A program made the position numbers and the translations under genes. From Ligilactobacillus animalis KCTC 3501 = DSM 20602 (GTDB lineage: Bacteria; Bacillota; Bacilli; Lactobacillales; Lactobacillaceae), in the NCBI RefSeq assembly GCF_001434535.1, contig NZ_AYYW01000057.1, positions 62,001 through 126,000 of the forward strand: a stretch of DNA of 64,000 bases. Direction: 5' to 3'. Positions within the stretch are counted from its first letter, which is position 1. Every line of letters starts with the position of its first letter. The notes beneath the pieces are model-generated. The model was not told the DNA's origin and made no database searches. It saw nothing but the letters and a program-made list of their open reading frames with translations. Shown here piece by piece: positions 29,647-38,164 of the stretch.

Positions 29647-30618
29647 GTGTTAAAAAGAAAAATCTCTGTTGTGTTATATATTGCTTTGATCTCATTTTTT
29701 TGTGTCTATCTATTTTTTAAGATCCAAGAACGTGACCTGATCATTCAATTGAATAACAACAACCTTTCTCTAGATGCGTATAAGATCACGCTCAAACAAG
29801 ATATCTCACTAGCAGAACTCGATCAGAAGGTAAAGGACAATGATAAATTGACCGATGTCCAGCTTCATTACCAAGCTAAAGATCAGCGTAATGTGACATA
29901 TTTTTACGGTAAGGGCAATTATACGCAACCACCATTGCTTTCAGGACATTTCTTTTCAAGTGCTGACTTTGAATCCGATGTTCCGTTAGCGGTCGTGGGA
30001 AAAAATTATGAAAAAAAATTATATGAGCCTAAAGATCAGGCATATTTGAAACTAGATGGTAATTATTTACCTGTGATCGGTGTGATGGGCGACAACTATC
30101 ACTCAGATCTAGATGATCAGATATTTATTGCGGCTTCGACTCAAAAACTGGCAACAGCTCACACTAATGATTATCGGATCATTTTGGATAGTTTGACCCC
30201 GATCGATGCTAAAACCTTAAAAAAAGAGCTAGGCTTACTGTCAGCTACCAGATTAGTCAAAAAGAATTTCATCATTTCTGATGAATCATGGTTAGCCTCA
30301 CATTGGGCGCAAGTCCTAGGCTTATTTGCGGCAGCGGTCGGTTTCTTAGCGCAAATGGCTGTTTGGTTGATCTCATCACGGCGACGCTATAACGAAGCCG
30401 TATTTTTGCAAACTAATCCCGCTAAATTTGCCTTTGAAGAATGGCGCACATGTTCGATCTGGGTCGGTCTAGGTACGATCATTGGCGGAATGGCAGGGAT
30501 GTTTATTTTCCAAATGACGACGTATACTTATCTATTGCTGACGATGGGTTCGATCTATCTAGGAAGCAGTCTGCTATTTTACCTGTTGATCAATTCAAGG
30601 TTGAAAAAGAGTGAATAG
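29647..30618 (+). CDS. Membrane protein with MacB-like periplasmic core, FtsX-type remnant
   Basis: This 323-residue protein has an N-terminal membrane segment (about residues 7-24), an extracellular domain of about 190 residues and two or three C-terminal membrane segments (about 218-240, 270-290 and 297-317). The domain pattern (SGHFFSSADF, PLAVVGKNYEKKLY, PVIGVMGDNYHSDLDDQIFI) resembles the MacB periplasmic core found in ABC permeases. No ATPase gene is adjacent. It may be a solitary permease-like protein or a partner for an ATPase encoded elsewhere. GTG 29647 follows GGAGGC. Function is unknown. Confidence 0.6.
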   Translation: MLKRKISVVLYIALISFFCVYLFFKIQERDLIIQLNNNNLSLDAYKITLKQDISLAELDQKVKDNDKLTDVQLHYQAKDQRNVTYFYGKGNYTQPPLLSGHFFSSADFESDVPLAVVGKNYEKKLYEPKDQAYLKLDGNYLPVIGVMGDNYHSDLDDQIFIAASTQKLATAHTNDYRIILDSLTPIDAKTLKKELGLLSATRLVKKNFIISDESWLASHWAQVLGLFAAAVGFLAQMAVWLISSRRRYNEAVFLQTNPAKFAFEEWRTCSIWVGLGTIIGGMAGMFIFQMTTYTYLLLTMGSIYLGSSLLFYLLINSRLKKSE

Positions 30619-30642
30619 TTAAGGATAAAGAGAATTAGGAAA

Positions 30643-30681
30643 GAAAAGCTATGTTATATAGCAGGAGAGGTTTTTTAAGAA
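30643..30681 (+). promoter_or_regulatory. Reduced SD-hairpin leader before rsmF
   Basis: AGGAAAGAAAA is followed by the small stem GCTAT/ATAGC (to about 30662), and then a normal ribosome binding site AGGAGAGG precedes GTG 30682. The order AGGAAAG-A-A-A-AGCTAT resembles the leaders of fhs and trmK, but P1 is missing and a regular Shine-Dalgarno has taken over. Confidence 0.4.
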
Positions 30682-32055
30682 GTGAAGTTACCAGAAGATT
30701 TTAAGAAAAAATATCAAGCTCTATTGGGTGACCAAGCCACAGCATTCTTTGAAAGTTTATCTGGCGAAGTACAAAAGGGATTTCGACTTAATCCGTTAAA
30801 AGATAACTATAAAAAAGTTGCTAATTCACTGGATGAACCGGTCGAATATGTTGCGACCGGTTATGTAGGCGAAGTTAGTGGAAAGACGTTGGAGCATCAA
30901 GCAGGGTATGTCTACAGTCAAGATCTAAGTGCAATGTATGTCGGTGAAGTGGTCGAAGCTGAGCCGGGCGAAAAGATCTTAGACCTTTGTGCTGCACCGG
31001 GGGGGAAGTCGACGCAGATCATTGAAAAGATGGCAAATCAGGGGCTATTGGTCTCAAATGAGATCAATAAAAAACGGGCTTTGATCTTAGCTGAGAATAT
31101 GGAACGAACTGGGGCCCGAAATTCGATCGTCTTAAACGAGGATCCAGCGACATTAGCTCAAAACTTTGAGGCTTGTTTTGATAAGATCGTAGTTGACGCG
31201 CCCTGCTCAGGTGAAGGGATGTTTCGAAAAGATCCACATGCGATCACATATTGGCATGCCGATTATCCAGCGCAATGTGCTAAGCGTCAACGTGAGATCT
31301 TAGCTGAAGCGGTTAAAATGTTAGCTGTTGGTGGCGAATTGGTCTACTCGACTTGTACATTTGCTCCTGAAGAAGACGAACAGATCATCAGCTGGTTATT
31401 ACAAGAATATCCTTACTTTGAGATCGTACCTTTACAAAAGTATAATGGCATGGACAGTGGAGTCCCAGCTTGGGGCAATGATGAGCCCGCGCTAACGGGG
31501 ACAGTTCGCTTGATGCCACACCACTTTAAAGGTGAAGGCCATTTTATCGCTAAATTACGTGATACACGCCCAGCACAAGTTGTAAAAACTAAGAAGAATA
31601 AGCGTAAAAAGCAAAATAAAGCAGGTTTGACCCAAGAACAGGTCGCTTTATGGAAAGAATTTTCCGCTAACTTCTTAAAGCAAGACCTCTTCAAAGTAAA
31701 TGAATTGCAATGCTATGGCGACCATCTTTATTATTACAATAAAAATTGGCCTGATATTTCACGCTTAAAGTTTATGCGTCCGGGTCTATTGCTTGGTGTC
31801 TTTAAGAAAAAGCGCTTTGAGCCTAGCTATACACTAGCTTTAGCTTTAAGTGCAACTGAGACAGAGCAAAAGCTAGCGTTGACCCATGAACAATGGCAAC
31901 AGTATGTGGCTGGCAATACAGTGACGGTGGCCACATCGCATAAGAATGGGTGGTATTTATTGGTCTGTGATGATAAACCCTTTGCATTTGGTAAGGTCGT
32001 CAACGGTACGGTCAAAAATTTCTTCCCTAAGGGCTTACGTTTTAGTTTTGAATAA
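30682..32055 (+). CDS. 16S rRNA m5C methyltransferase, RsmF/RsmB family (NOL1/NOP2/sun)
   Basis: A 457-residue SAM-dependent enzyme that methylates cytosine-5 in 16S rRNA. SAM motif I is ILDLCAAPGGKSTQI near residue 105. The two catalytic cysteines are in VDAPCSGEGMF and YSTCTFAPEEDE. A C-terminal extension of about 150 residues with a Lys-rich linker (KTKKNKRKKQNK) matches the RsmF type with an RNA-binding tail. Start GTG 30682 follows AGGAGAGG. It is preceded by a short hairpin related to the dispersed leader family and followed by a terminator. Confidence 0.92.
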   Translation: MKLPEDFKKKYQALLGDQATAFFESLSGEVQKGFRLNPLKDNYKKVANSLDEPVEYVATGYVGEVSGKTLEHQAGYVYSQDLSAMYVGEVVEAEPGEKILDLCAAPGGKSTQIIEKMANQGLLVSNEINKKRALILAENMERTGARNSIVLNEDPATLAQNFEACFDKIVVDAPCSGEGMFRKDPHAITYWHADYPAQCAKRQREILAEAVKMLAVGGELVYSTCTFAPEEDEQIISWLLQEYPYFEIVPLQKYNGMDSGVPAWGNDEPALTGTVRLMPHHFKGEGHFIAKLRDTRPAQVVKTKKNKRKKQNKAGLTQEQVALWKEFSANFLKQDLFKVNELQCYGDHLYYYNKNWPDISRLKFMRPGLLLGVFKKKRFEPSYTLALALSATETEQKLALTHEQWQQYVAGNTVTVATSHKNGWYLLVCDDKPFAFGKVVNGTVKNFFPKGLRFSFE

Positions 32056-32076
32056 GACAGTTGTTATAAATAATGA

Positions 32077-32120
32077 GGGATCTATTATGATGTTTTTGCA
32101 TCGTGATAGGTCCCTTTTTT
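32077..32120. terminator. Terminator after rsmF
   Basis: GGGA-CTAT-GATG pairs with CATC-ATAG-TCCC with small mismatches, then a run of six T. It sits between convergent genes. Confidence 0.82.
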
Positions 32121-32121
32121 G

Positions 32122-32889
32122 CTAGTTTAGATATTTTTCTTTAAGACGTTTTACGACTTCAGCGGTAAATTCAGCATCGAATTTTTGGCTGATAAAATAA
32201 CCTACGAAATAAGGTGAGACGATAAAACGCGGAACTACTTTACAGTAAAGTTTATCGGCTAATTTATAGAAGAAGAGGTTGTAGGCTTCACAGCGTCCAT
32301 CATTAAATTCAGCGAGTAAATATGAAACGACTTCTTTGATATAATCAGCTGCAGGTGCGATACTTTGTTCATCAAAGCTGATGTTAAATTCCAAAAAGCC
32401 CATGATAGGGTGATCGGAGATGTTGAGGGTTGCTCCGGCTTTAGTTGCGACCGTTTCGCCACTAAAGTAAGCTGGGGCGATCTCGCGGTAACCATCAGCC
32501 TCTAAAAGCCCGACGATCTGCATGTGCGGGTGTGAAAGGGAACCGCCGGAAAGTTTACCGTAGTTTTTATACAGCAAAACACTTTTATATTTAGGGTCAT
32601 TATAAAATACTTTCCACTGTTTGATCGCATAAGCTAGAATATTTTGCCATTCTTTAGGCTCATAGTTGGAGATGTTACCGTCGTGTTTAGTAGATTCGAT
32701 CAAAACGAATTGATCGGTCTTTTCGAGCGTCGAATATTTATTTTTTAAAAAGATCATCTCGCCTTGTTGATCGTAAATATCAGTTAAATGTTCAACGTCA
32801 CAAAAAGGACAACTGGGCTCAGCTGCGCCGGAGATCCGCTTTTGTTTACCGATACTACGATTGAATGTCAAAAGACTATTTGTTTCCAT
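32122..32889 (-). CDS. GalT-like HIT-superfamily protein (DUF4931)
   Basis: The 255-residue protein resembles galactose-1-phosphate uridylyltransferases: two N-terminal cysteines in a CPFC zinc-type motif near residue 27, and the HIT-like active site SLSHPHMQIVG (HxHxQ) near residue 118. No galactose genes are nearby, so its role as a nucleotidyl transferase or hydrolase on another substrate is open. It is monocistronic on the minus strand, divergent from the L,D-transpeptidase gene. Confidence 0.8.
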   Translation of the reverse strand: METNSLLTFNRSIGKQKRISGAAEPSCPFCDVEHLTDIYDQQGEMIFLKNKYSTLEKTDQFVLIESTKHDGNISNYEPKEWQNILAYAIKQWKVFYNDPKYKSVLLYKNYGKLSGGSLSHPHMQIVGLLEADGYREIAPAYFSGETVATKAGATLNISDHPIMGFLEFNISFDEQSIAPAADYIKEVVSYLLAEFNDGRCEAYNLFFYKLADKLYCKVVPRFIVSPYFVGYFISQKFDAEFTAEVVKRLKEKYLN

Positions 32890-33003
32890 AAAATATTCAC
32901 CTGATCCTTACTTGTCATAGGCTAAATTATAACATAACTTAAAAAAGTTTAAATACGTAGGCAAGTGCTAAAAAATAATTTGGTTGTGTAAAACTTAAAA
33001 AAA

Positions 33004-33042
33004 TTGTATTTTTTTGTAAAATGTTGTAACATAATCGTAACA
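33004..33042 (+). promoter_or_regulatory. Phased TTGTA direct repeats over the L,D-transpeptidase promoter
   Basis: TTGTA occurs at 33004, 33014 and 33024, exactly ten bases apart, with TCGTA at 33035. A candidate -10 CATAAT is at 33030-33035, and the matching -35 (about 33007-33012) is poor. Helically phased half-sites over a weak -35 are typical of activation by an OmpR-family regulator. The half-sites resemble the WalR (YycF) TGTAAH motif, but the spacing is one base shorter than the classical N5. Confidence 0.5.
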
Positions 33043-33061
33043 ATTCAATTAGAGGTGCGAC

Positions 33062-34447
33062 ATGAAATATAAAACCAAAGTTATACTCTGTGTTGGAATT
33101 GCAATGTTAGCTCTTATTGGTGGTAGCTATTTCATCTACCAACAGCGGACCCATTTCAATAAAAATATTACGATCAATGGGATCAACGTTGGTGGCTTGA
33201 ACGCTAAGGAAGCGCAAGAAAAACTAACTGCAGCTAAAGTTGAAAAGAAGGTCTATCTCAACAAGCAATTGCTCTATACAGCAGAGCCGACGGAATCAGA
33301 ATTTAGCTCAAAAGATCTAGCAAAATTCGAAGCTACCTTGAAAAAACAAGCCACGACTTTACCAAATGACAAAAAGGTCAATTACACTTTGACACCAGCT
33401 AAAGTTGATGGTAAAAAGGTGGCTTCGTTAAGATCAAACGTAGAAACCAAACTAAATGAGACAAATCAGTCACGCAAAGCACCAGTTGATGCTTATGCGA
33501 TCTTAGAAGGCGATAAAGTTAAGATCGTCCAAGAACAAGCGGGAAACAAATACGATGTTTCAGCGATCTTAAAAGAGTTCAGCCAAAAAGAGGGTAATAA
33601 AGACATCTATTTAACGGCTAAATACTTAAAACCAGTCAAAGCAGATAGTGCTACTGTTAAACAAGAGGAAAAGAAACTCAAAGAATTGACCGGTAAAAAG
33701 ATCACCTACACTGTACAAAAAACGGATTATGAATTAACGACTGCAGATATTCTAACTTCGGCCCGCTATCAAGCTGGAAAATATCAGTTCGATACGCAAG
33801 CGCTAAAGAATAAGGTGGTCGAGATCAATCAAAAACAGGCGACCTTAAATAAGAGCTTGGCCTTTAAGACAAGTGAAGGAAATGAGATAAGTGTTCCAGC
33901 TGGTACTTATGGCTGGGCGATCAGCGCTAATAAAGCGGAAAAGACTTTGACGAAAGCTTTGGAAAATGGTGAAACAAAAGTCGATGCTAAGGGTGATATC
34001 TACGGTGAAGGCTATGATACACGCGGAACAGGCTACGATACGACGACTAATGGTGGGATCGGGAACACCTATGTTGAAGTTTCGATCGAAAAACAGCATT
34101 TGTGGGCTTATCGTGATGGCCAACAAGTTGCCTCCATCGATGTTGTGACAGGGACTCAAAGTACGCATAATGATACACCTAAGGGAGTTTTTTATGTTAT
34201 GTATAAACAAACAAAGACGACCTTACGAGGATCAAGAGCTGATGGGTCAGCTTATGCTAGTCCGGTAGAATATTGGGTGCCATTTACTTTAGATGGTTGT
34301 GGCTTCCATGATGCCGATTGGCGGAAAAATTGGTCCAACACGGCTTATCTTAAAGAAGGTTCTTTGGGATGTGTCAATATGAAACCAAGTGAAGCAGCTA
34401 ATGTTTTCAACAATTTAAGTCAAAGTGAACCAGTTGTTATCTATTAA
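33062..34447 (+). CDS. L,D-transpeptidase, YkuD family, with PG-binding-4 domains
   Basis: A 461-residue envelope enzyme that forms 3-3 peptidoglycan cross-links or anchors proteins to stem peptides. It has a Lys-rich cytoplasmic start, one N-terminal membrane anchor (about residues 7-26), two PG-binding-4-type repeats (about 40-300) and a C-terminal YkuD domain. The catalytic Cys is in SLGCVNM near residue 440, with a His in CGFHDADW. AGAGGTG precedes the ATG by about four bases. The phased direct repeats over its promoter suggest control by a cell-wall response regulator. Confidence 0.93.
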   Translation: MKYKTKVILCVGIAMLALIGGSYFIYQQRTHFNKNITINGINVGGLNAKEAQEKLTAAKVEKKVYLNKQLLYTAEPTESEFSSKDLAKFEATLKKQATTLPNDKKVNYTLTPAKVDGKKVASLRSNVETKLNETNQSRKAPVDAYAILEGDKVKIVQEQAGNKYDVSAILKEFSQKEGNKDIYLTAKYLKPVKADSATVKQEEKKLKELTGKKITYTVQKTDYELTTADILTSARYQAGKYQFDTQALKNKVVEINQKQATLNKSLAFKTSEGNEISVPAGTYGWAISANKAEKTLTKALENGETKVDAKGDIYGEGYDTRGTGYDTTTNGGIGNTYVEVSIEKQHLWAYRDGQQVASIDVVTGTQSTHNDTPKGVFYVMYKQTKTTLRGSRADGSAYASPVEYWVPFTLDGCGFHDADWRKNWSNTAYLKEGSLGCVNMKPSEAANVFNNLSQSEPVVIY

Positions 34448-34450
34448 AAA

Positions 34451-34496
34451 ATAAGGCTCTCCATGATGGATCTGCATCGTGGAGAGCCTTATTTAT
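34451..34496. terminator. Bidirectional terminator between L,D-transpeptidase and pepN
   Basis: ATAAGGCTCTCCA-GATG pairs with CATC-TGGAGAGCCTTAT. A- and T-rich flanks lie on both sides, and the structure touches the end of pepN. Confidence 0.88.
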
Positions 34497-37027
34497 GCTC
34501 GTTCTTGATACCAAGCTAATGAGCTGAGGGCTTGCGTCACATTTGCCTGTTGCATTTTAAGTAAGTTTACCCGGGCAAAGATCGCATGTTTAGCTAGCTT
34601 GATCTCGCGGGCTAGGCCAGGATCGGCTAATTTAGGTTCAAAGAAAGTGTTGAAATCAGCATAGAGTTCAGGAGAACTGAGGGTTTTGCCGATCACGGTG
34701 ATATAGGTAGTAAATTCCATATCGCCCCCGACAGTTTCTTCTAACCAAGTCCAATTTTGTTTGAGCCAAGCCCAAGCTAGTTTTTGTCCAACTGGATTAG
34801 CTAAGATCTCCCCAAACCAAGCTCTGAGATCTTGGGGCTTGATGACGGCTGGATCCTTGAAATTGGCTAATAATTCGGTCAATTGCGCTACCTTAGGCGA
34901 ACTAGTCAAAGCTTGTCTGAGATCTACTTTATAGCTGGGATCGACACTTTGCTGGTATTCCTTGAAAAATTCAGTGAAACAAGCATCTGAATTGTGATTT
35001 ACCAGCATATTTTTAAGTGCGACTCCTCGGATCTTAGCCGGTAGTTTAGCCCAAGCAGTCTTAGTTGGGGGAAAATATAATTGCTCATCTACAACGTGTT
35101 TGACTTTAGCGTAAAGTTCAGTCTTTAAAAGAAGTGGTTGCAACAGCTCGTAGTCTAGCTGAGAAAAACTATTCGGCTCTTGGCTAAGACTGGTCTTTAA
35201 AACACTTGTAAAGCTGACTACTAAAGTGCACAGATCATCATGCGCAGTAGTGCCAGAGGCAACAAAGAGCTTTAAGAGATCTAATAATTGCAGTAAAGCT
35301 CGTGTGACCAACTGGCTATGATCATTTTTGAAGTTAGTCGTTAATTCAAGGACTTGGGGCAATGAGATCATTTGAGCTTGAGCTAATAAGACTAGATCTT
35401 GCAGTAAACTAAAGCGAGTGAGTGTATCCGTTTGGGGTGATCTTTTTAAGAGATCGAGTAATAGCTCAGGACTGTAGTCAACGATAAAATGAGCGTTGTT
35501 GTTCACATTCAATTGCAAAGCAACTCCATGTTTTTGTCTAAGACTAGTATAGTCTTTGAGGATCAAACGTTTTTGCGTCATTAAAGCCGGCAATTCAGGA
35601 TAATTACTCATTAAGGGGATCGGCCATAGTTGGTCGGAGGCTACACTCGGATCAGTAAAGAATTGTCGCTGTTCGAGCAAAAGATCATTGCCGATTTTTT
35701 TGACACTGACCATGGGATAACCAGGGCAGTTGAGCCAAATAGGCATTATTTTTGGCAGATCGAGCTCTGTTTTTTGTGTTAAAGCTTGCCAAAGCTCGGC
35801 TCCAGTGGCGTTACCATAGGCATGGCTGGCAAAATAGTGTTTTAAGCCTAGGCGTAAGGCAGTATCACCGATCAAGGCGCGGACCATGACGAGCATGCGC
35901 GCTCCCTTAGCATAAACGATCGCACTATCAAAGAGGGCATCGATCTCGGCTGGGTCTTCGACTGGGGTATAGATGGATTGAACGCCAGCTAAAGCGTCGC
36001 GGTTCAAAGCTAGCGGGACTTCAGTACTTTGGAAAGTTTGCCAGATCTGCCAGTTTGGTTCAAGCGCATCGATACAAACATATTCCATCATGTTGGCAAA
36101 ACTTTCATTTAACCACAGATCATCCCACCATTTCATCGTCACTAGATCACCAAACCATTGATGTGCTAACTCATGTGCGATCACAGTTGCGATCCTTTGT
36201 TTGGTCTCTAGAGTCGTATTGTCGGGATCTAGTAAGAGGTAAGCTTCTCGATAAGTAATGATCCCCCAATTTTCCATCGCTCCGGCTGAAAAGTCCGGTA
36301 AAGCCACTTGCCAGGCATGTGGGAGCGGATAGGGCGTTTGGTAATAGTCTTCAAAGAAATCAAGGGCACGTTTGGCGATATCTAAAGCAAAATCCAATTC
36401 TTTCAACTGGTGCGCTTTAGTTGAAAACACACCTACTTTGATCCCAGAAGCAGTCAGGGCGGTTTTACTTTGGAGTTCGCCTAAAACAAAACAGACAAGA
36501 TAAGTTGACATTTTAGGGGTCGTTTCAAAATAATGGACGCCAGCAATAACACTTTTTTCCGGCATATTGCTTAAGACTTGTTCGCCTGGCTGTTCATCGA
36601 ATTTTAAAGCAAGGGCAAAAGTCGCTTTGGCATCAGGTTCATCGACACAGACAAAGGCTTCGCGGGCCGCATCAGTTTCAAATTGGGTCCCGATCAACTG
36701 CTTCTTTTGCCCTTCCAGATCGTAGTAAGAAGGGTAGATTCCCATCATTGTATCAGTCAAATTTGCGGTATATGTAATTTCTAAAGTAACTTCTCCAGTA
36801 AAACCAAGTTCTAAGTAAAGAGCATCTTTTGTTTCATCAAGTTTAAAGGCCTGTGGCTGTCCATTGACCAAGACTTCGCTGATCTGGAGCTTTTTTTGGT
36901 GAAGCCAAATAGTCTCAGTTAAGGCACGGCCGGTGATGGTCGTTTTGCCCAAGAAATGTTTTTGTTGGCGGTCCAAGTCAAAATAAAGGTCGTAGTGTTG
37001 TGGTTTGAATGTTGTTGCAAAATGCAT
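34493..37027 (-). CDS. pepN: Aminopeptidase N (M1 family, lysyl aminopeptidase)
   Basis: PepN is the broad-specificity cytoplasmic zinc aminopeptidase of lactic acid bacteria. The start is ATG 37027 (MHFATTFKPQHYDLYF) with AGAAGGTGA upstream, giving 844 residues, the usual size; the longer frame adds 31 residues with no ribosome binding site. The exopeptidase motif GAMENWG and the zinc motif VIAHELAHQWFGD followed by the distal Glu (NESFANMMEY) are intact. It is transcribed in the same direction as, but downstream of, the mevalonate operon, separated by a terminator. Confidence 0.97.
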   Translation of the reverse strand: MHFATTFKPQHYDLYFDLDRQQKHFLGKTTITGRALTETIWLHQKKLQISEVLVNGQPQAFKLDETKDALYLELGFTGEVTLEITYTANLTDTMMGIYPSYYDLEGQKKQLIGTQFETDAAREAFVCVDEPDAKATFALALKFDEQPGEQVLSNMPEKSVIAGVHYFETTPKMSTYLVCFVLGELQSKTALTASGIKVGVFSTKAHQLKELDFALDIAKRALDFFEDYYQTPYPLPHAWQVALPDFSAGAMENWGIITYREAYLLLDPDNTTLETKQRIATVIAHELAHQWFGDLVTMKWWDDLWLNESFANMMEYVCIDALEPNWQIWQTFQSTEVPLALNRDALAGVQSIYTPVEDPAEIDALFDSAIVYAKGARMLVMVRALIGDTALRLGLKHYFASHAYGNATGAELWQALTQKTELDLPKIMPIWLNCPGYPMVSVKKIGNDLLLEQRQFFTDPSVASDQLWPIPLMSNYPELPALMTQKRLILKDYTSLRQKHGVALQLNVNNNAHFIVDYSPELLLDLLKRSPQTDTLTRFSLLQDLVLLAQAQMISLPQVLELTTNFKNDHSQLVTRALLQLLDLLKLFVASGTTAHDDLCTLVVSFTSVLKTSLSQEPNSFSQLDYELLQPLLLKTELYAKVKHVVDEQLYFPPTKTAWAKLPAKIRGVALKNMLVNHNSDACFTEFFKEYQQSVDPSYKVDLRQALTSSPKVAQLTELLANFKDPAVIKPQDLRAWFGEILANPVGQKLAWAWLKQNWTWLEETVGGDMEFTTYITVIGKTLSSPELYADFNTFFEPKLADPGLAREIKLAKHAIFARVNLLKMQQANVTQALSSLAWYQERA

Positions 37028-37103
37028 AAGGTCACCTTCTAAATATAAGTTAGTGCAATTATATTCTTTTTTAGCTAAAAATAAAAGTAACTCTCTGAAA
37101 ATG

Positions 37104-37138
37104 TAAAAAAACCGCTCCAATTAAGGGAACGGTTTTTT
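37104..37138 (-). terminator. Terminator after fni (mevalonate operon)
   Basis: On the minus strand AACCG-TTCC pairs with GGAG-CGGTT, with A and T runs outside. It overlaps the end of fni. Confidence 0.85.
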
Positions 37139-38160
37139 TAAAGTTGTGATCTGAAAGCTAGTAATTCAGCTGATAAAACGTAAGGTGCTTGTTGTAATTC
37201 AGTAATGTTTTTACATCCGACTAATAGCATGATCTGCGCCAATTGCTGTTTGAGGTCTTCGATCAATGCGATCAACCCTGAGGTGCCTTCTTTTAAGAGA
37301 GTGTGTAAGAATAAGCCTGAGATCCCCACATTATCCGCTCCCAGTGCGATACATTTGGCGATATCTAATGCATTTCTGATCCCACCCGAAGCTGTAAAAG
37401 AAAAATCGGCTTTATAAGGTTGAGCTGCTAGTAAGACCTCGGCTGTCGTCAAACCAAGATCGGTCAAAAAGTGATATTCTTTTTGTTTACGGCGCTCATT
37501 TTCGATCGCAATAAAATTAGTCCCACCTTTTCCTGAAAGGTCGACATACTTGACGTGACATTGCTTTAGTTTGGCCAAAGCTAGGGGCGAGATCCCACCG
37601 CCCACTTCCTTAACGATCACAGGGACGTCCAAATTTTTGGTGACATGTTTTAAGTTTTCTAACCAGTAGAATTGACGGTCACCTTCAGGCATAACTAATT
37701 CTTGAGCAGCATTTAAATGCAATTCCAAGGCATCAGCGGAAAGCATGGCGACCGCTTTTTGACAATTTTCTAAGGGATGGTCGGCCCCAAGATTACCGAT
37801 CACCATGTTTTCTGGGAGTCGAGTCCGTAAAGTTGTAAAACCTTGGGCATATTTAGGTGATTTTAGTCCGACACTTTGTGAACCTGTTGCTATAGCCAGA
37901 CCGGTCTTATTGGCAACATAAGCTAATTTTTCATTTATTTTATCAGTTTGTGGACTCCCACCAGTCATTGCATTGATAAAGAAAGGGTAAGCCACTTGTT
38001 TTCCAGCCAATGTGGTCGTAAGTGTGATCTCATCTAGTCCAAGCTCAGGTAAGGTCGCAGGCAAGAGCCTGATCTGATCTAAACCATTATCAGCCGTGGG
38101 GCGGTATTGTTTTTCAGCGATAAATACGTGTTCATCTTTACGGTGTGCGTGAATATCCAT
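37138..38160 (-). CDS. fni: Type 2 isopentenyl-diphosphate delta-isomerase
   Basis: This FMN- and NADPH-dependent isomerase converts IPP to DMAPP, the last step of the mevalonate route. The 340-residue protein shows FINAMTGGSP near residue 60, the KEVGGGIS phosphate-binding segment, DLSGKGGTNF and the FMN-binding ASGGIRNALDIAKCIALGAD near residue 265. It is the last gene of mvk-mvaD-pmk-fni, four bases after pmk. Confidence 0.97.
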   Translation of the reverse strand: MDIHAHRKDEHVFIAEKQYRPTADNGLDQIRLLPATLPELGLDEITLTTTLAGKQVAYPFFINAMTGGSPQTDKINEKLAYVANKTGLAIATGSQSVGLKSPKYAQGFTTLRTRLPENMVIGNLGADHPLENCQKAVAMLSADALELHLNAAQELVMPEGDRQFYWLENLKHVTKNLDVPVIVKEVGGGISPLALAKLKQCHVKYVDLSGKGGTNFIAIENERRKQKEYHFLTDLGLTTAEVLLAAQPYKADFSFTASGGIRNALDIAKCIALGADNVGISGLFLHTLLKEGTSGLIALIEDLKQQLAQIMLLVGCKNITELQQAPYVLSAELLAFRSQL

Positions 38161-38164
38161 TAGC

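Noticed and set aside
33845-34210. 121-residue minus-strand frame inside the L,D-transpeptidase gene
   Set aside because: It is antisense to an intact YkuD gene with no promoter or ribosome binding site.
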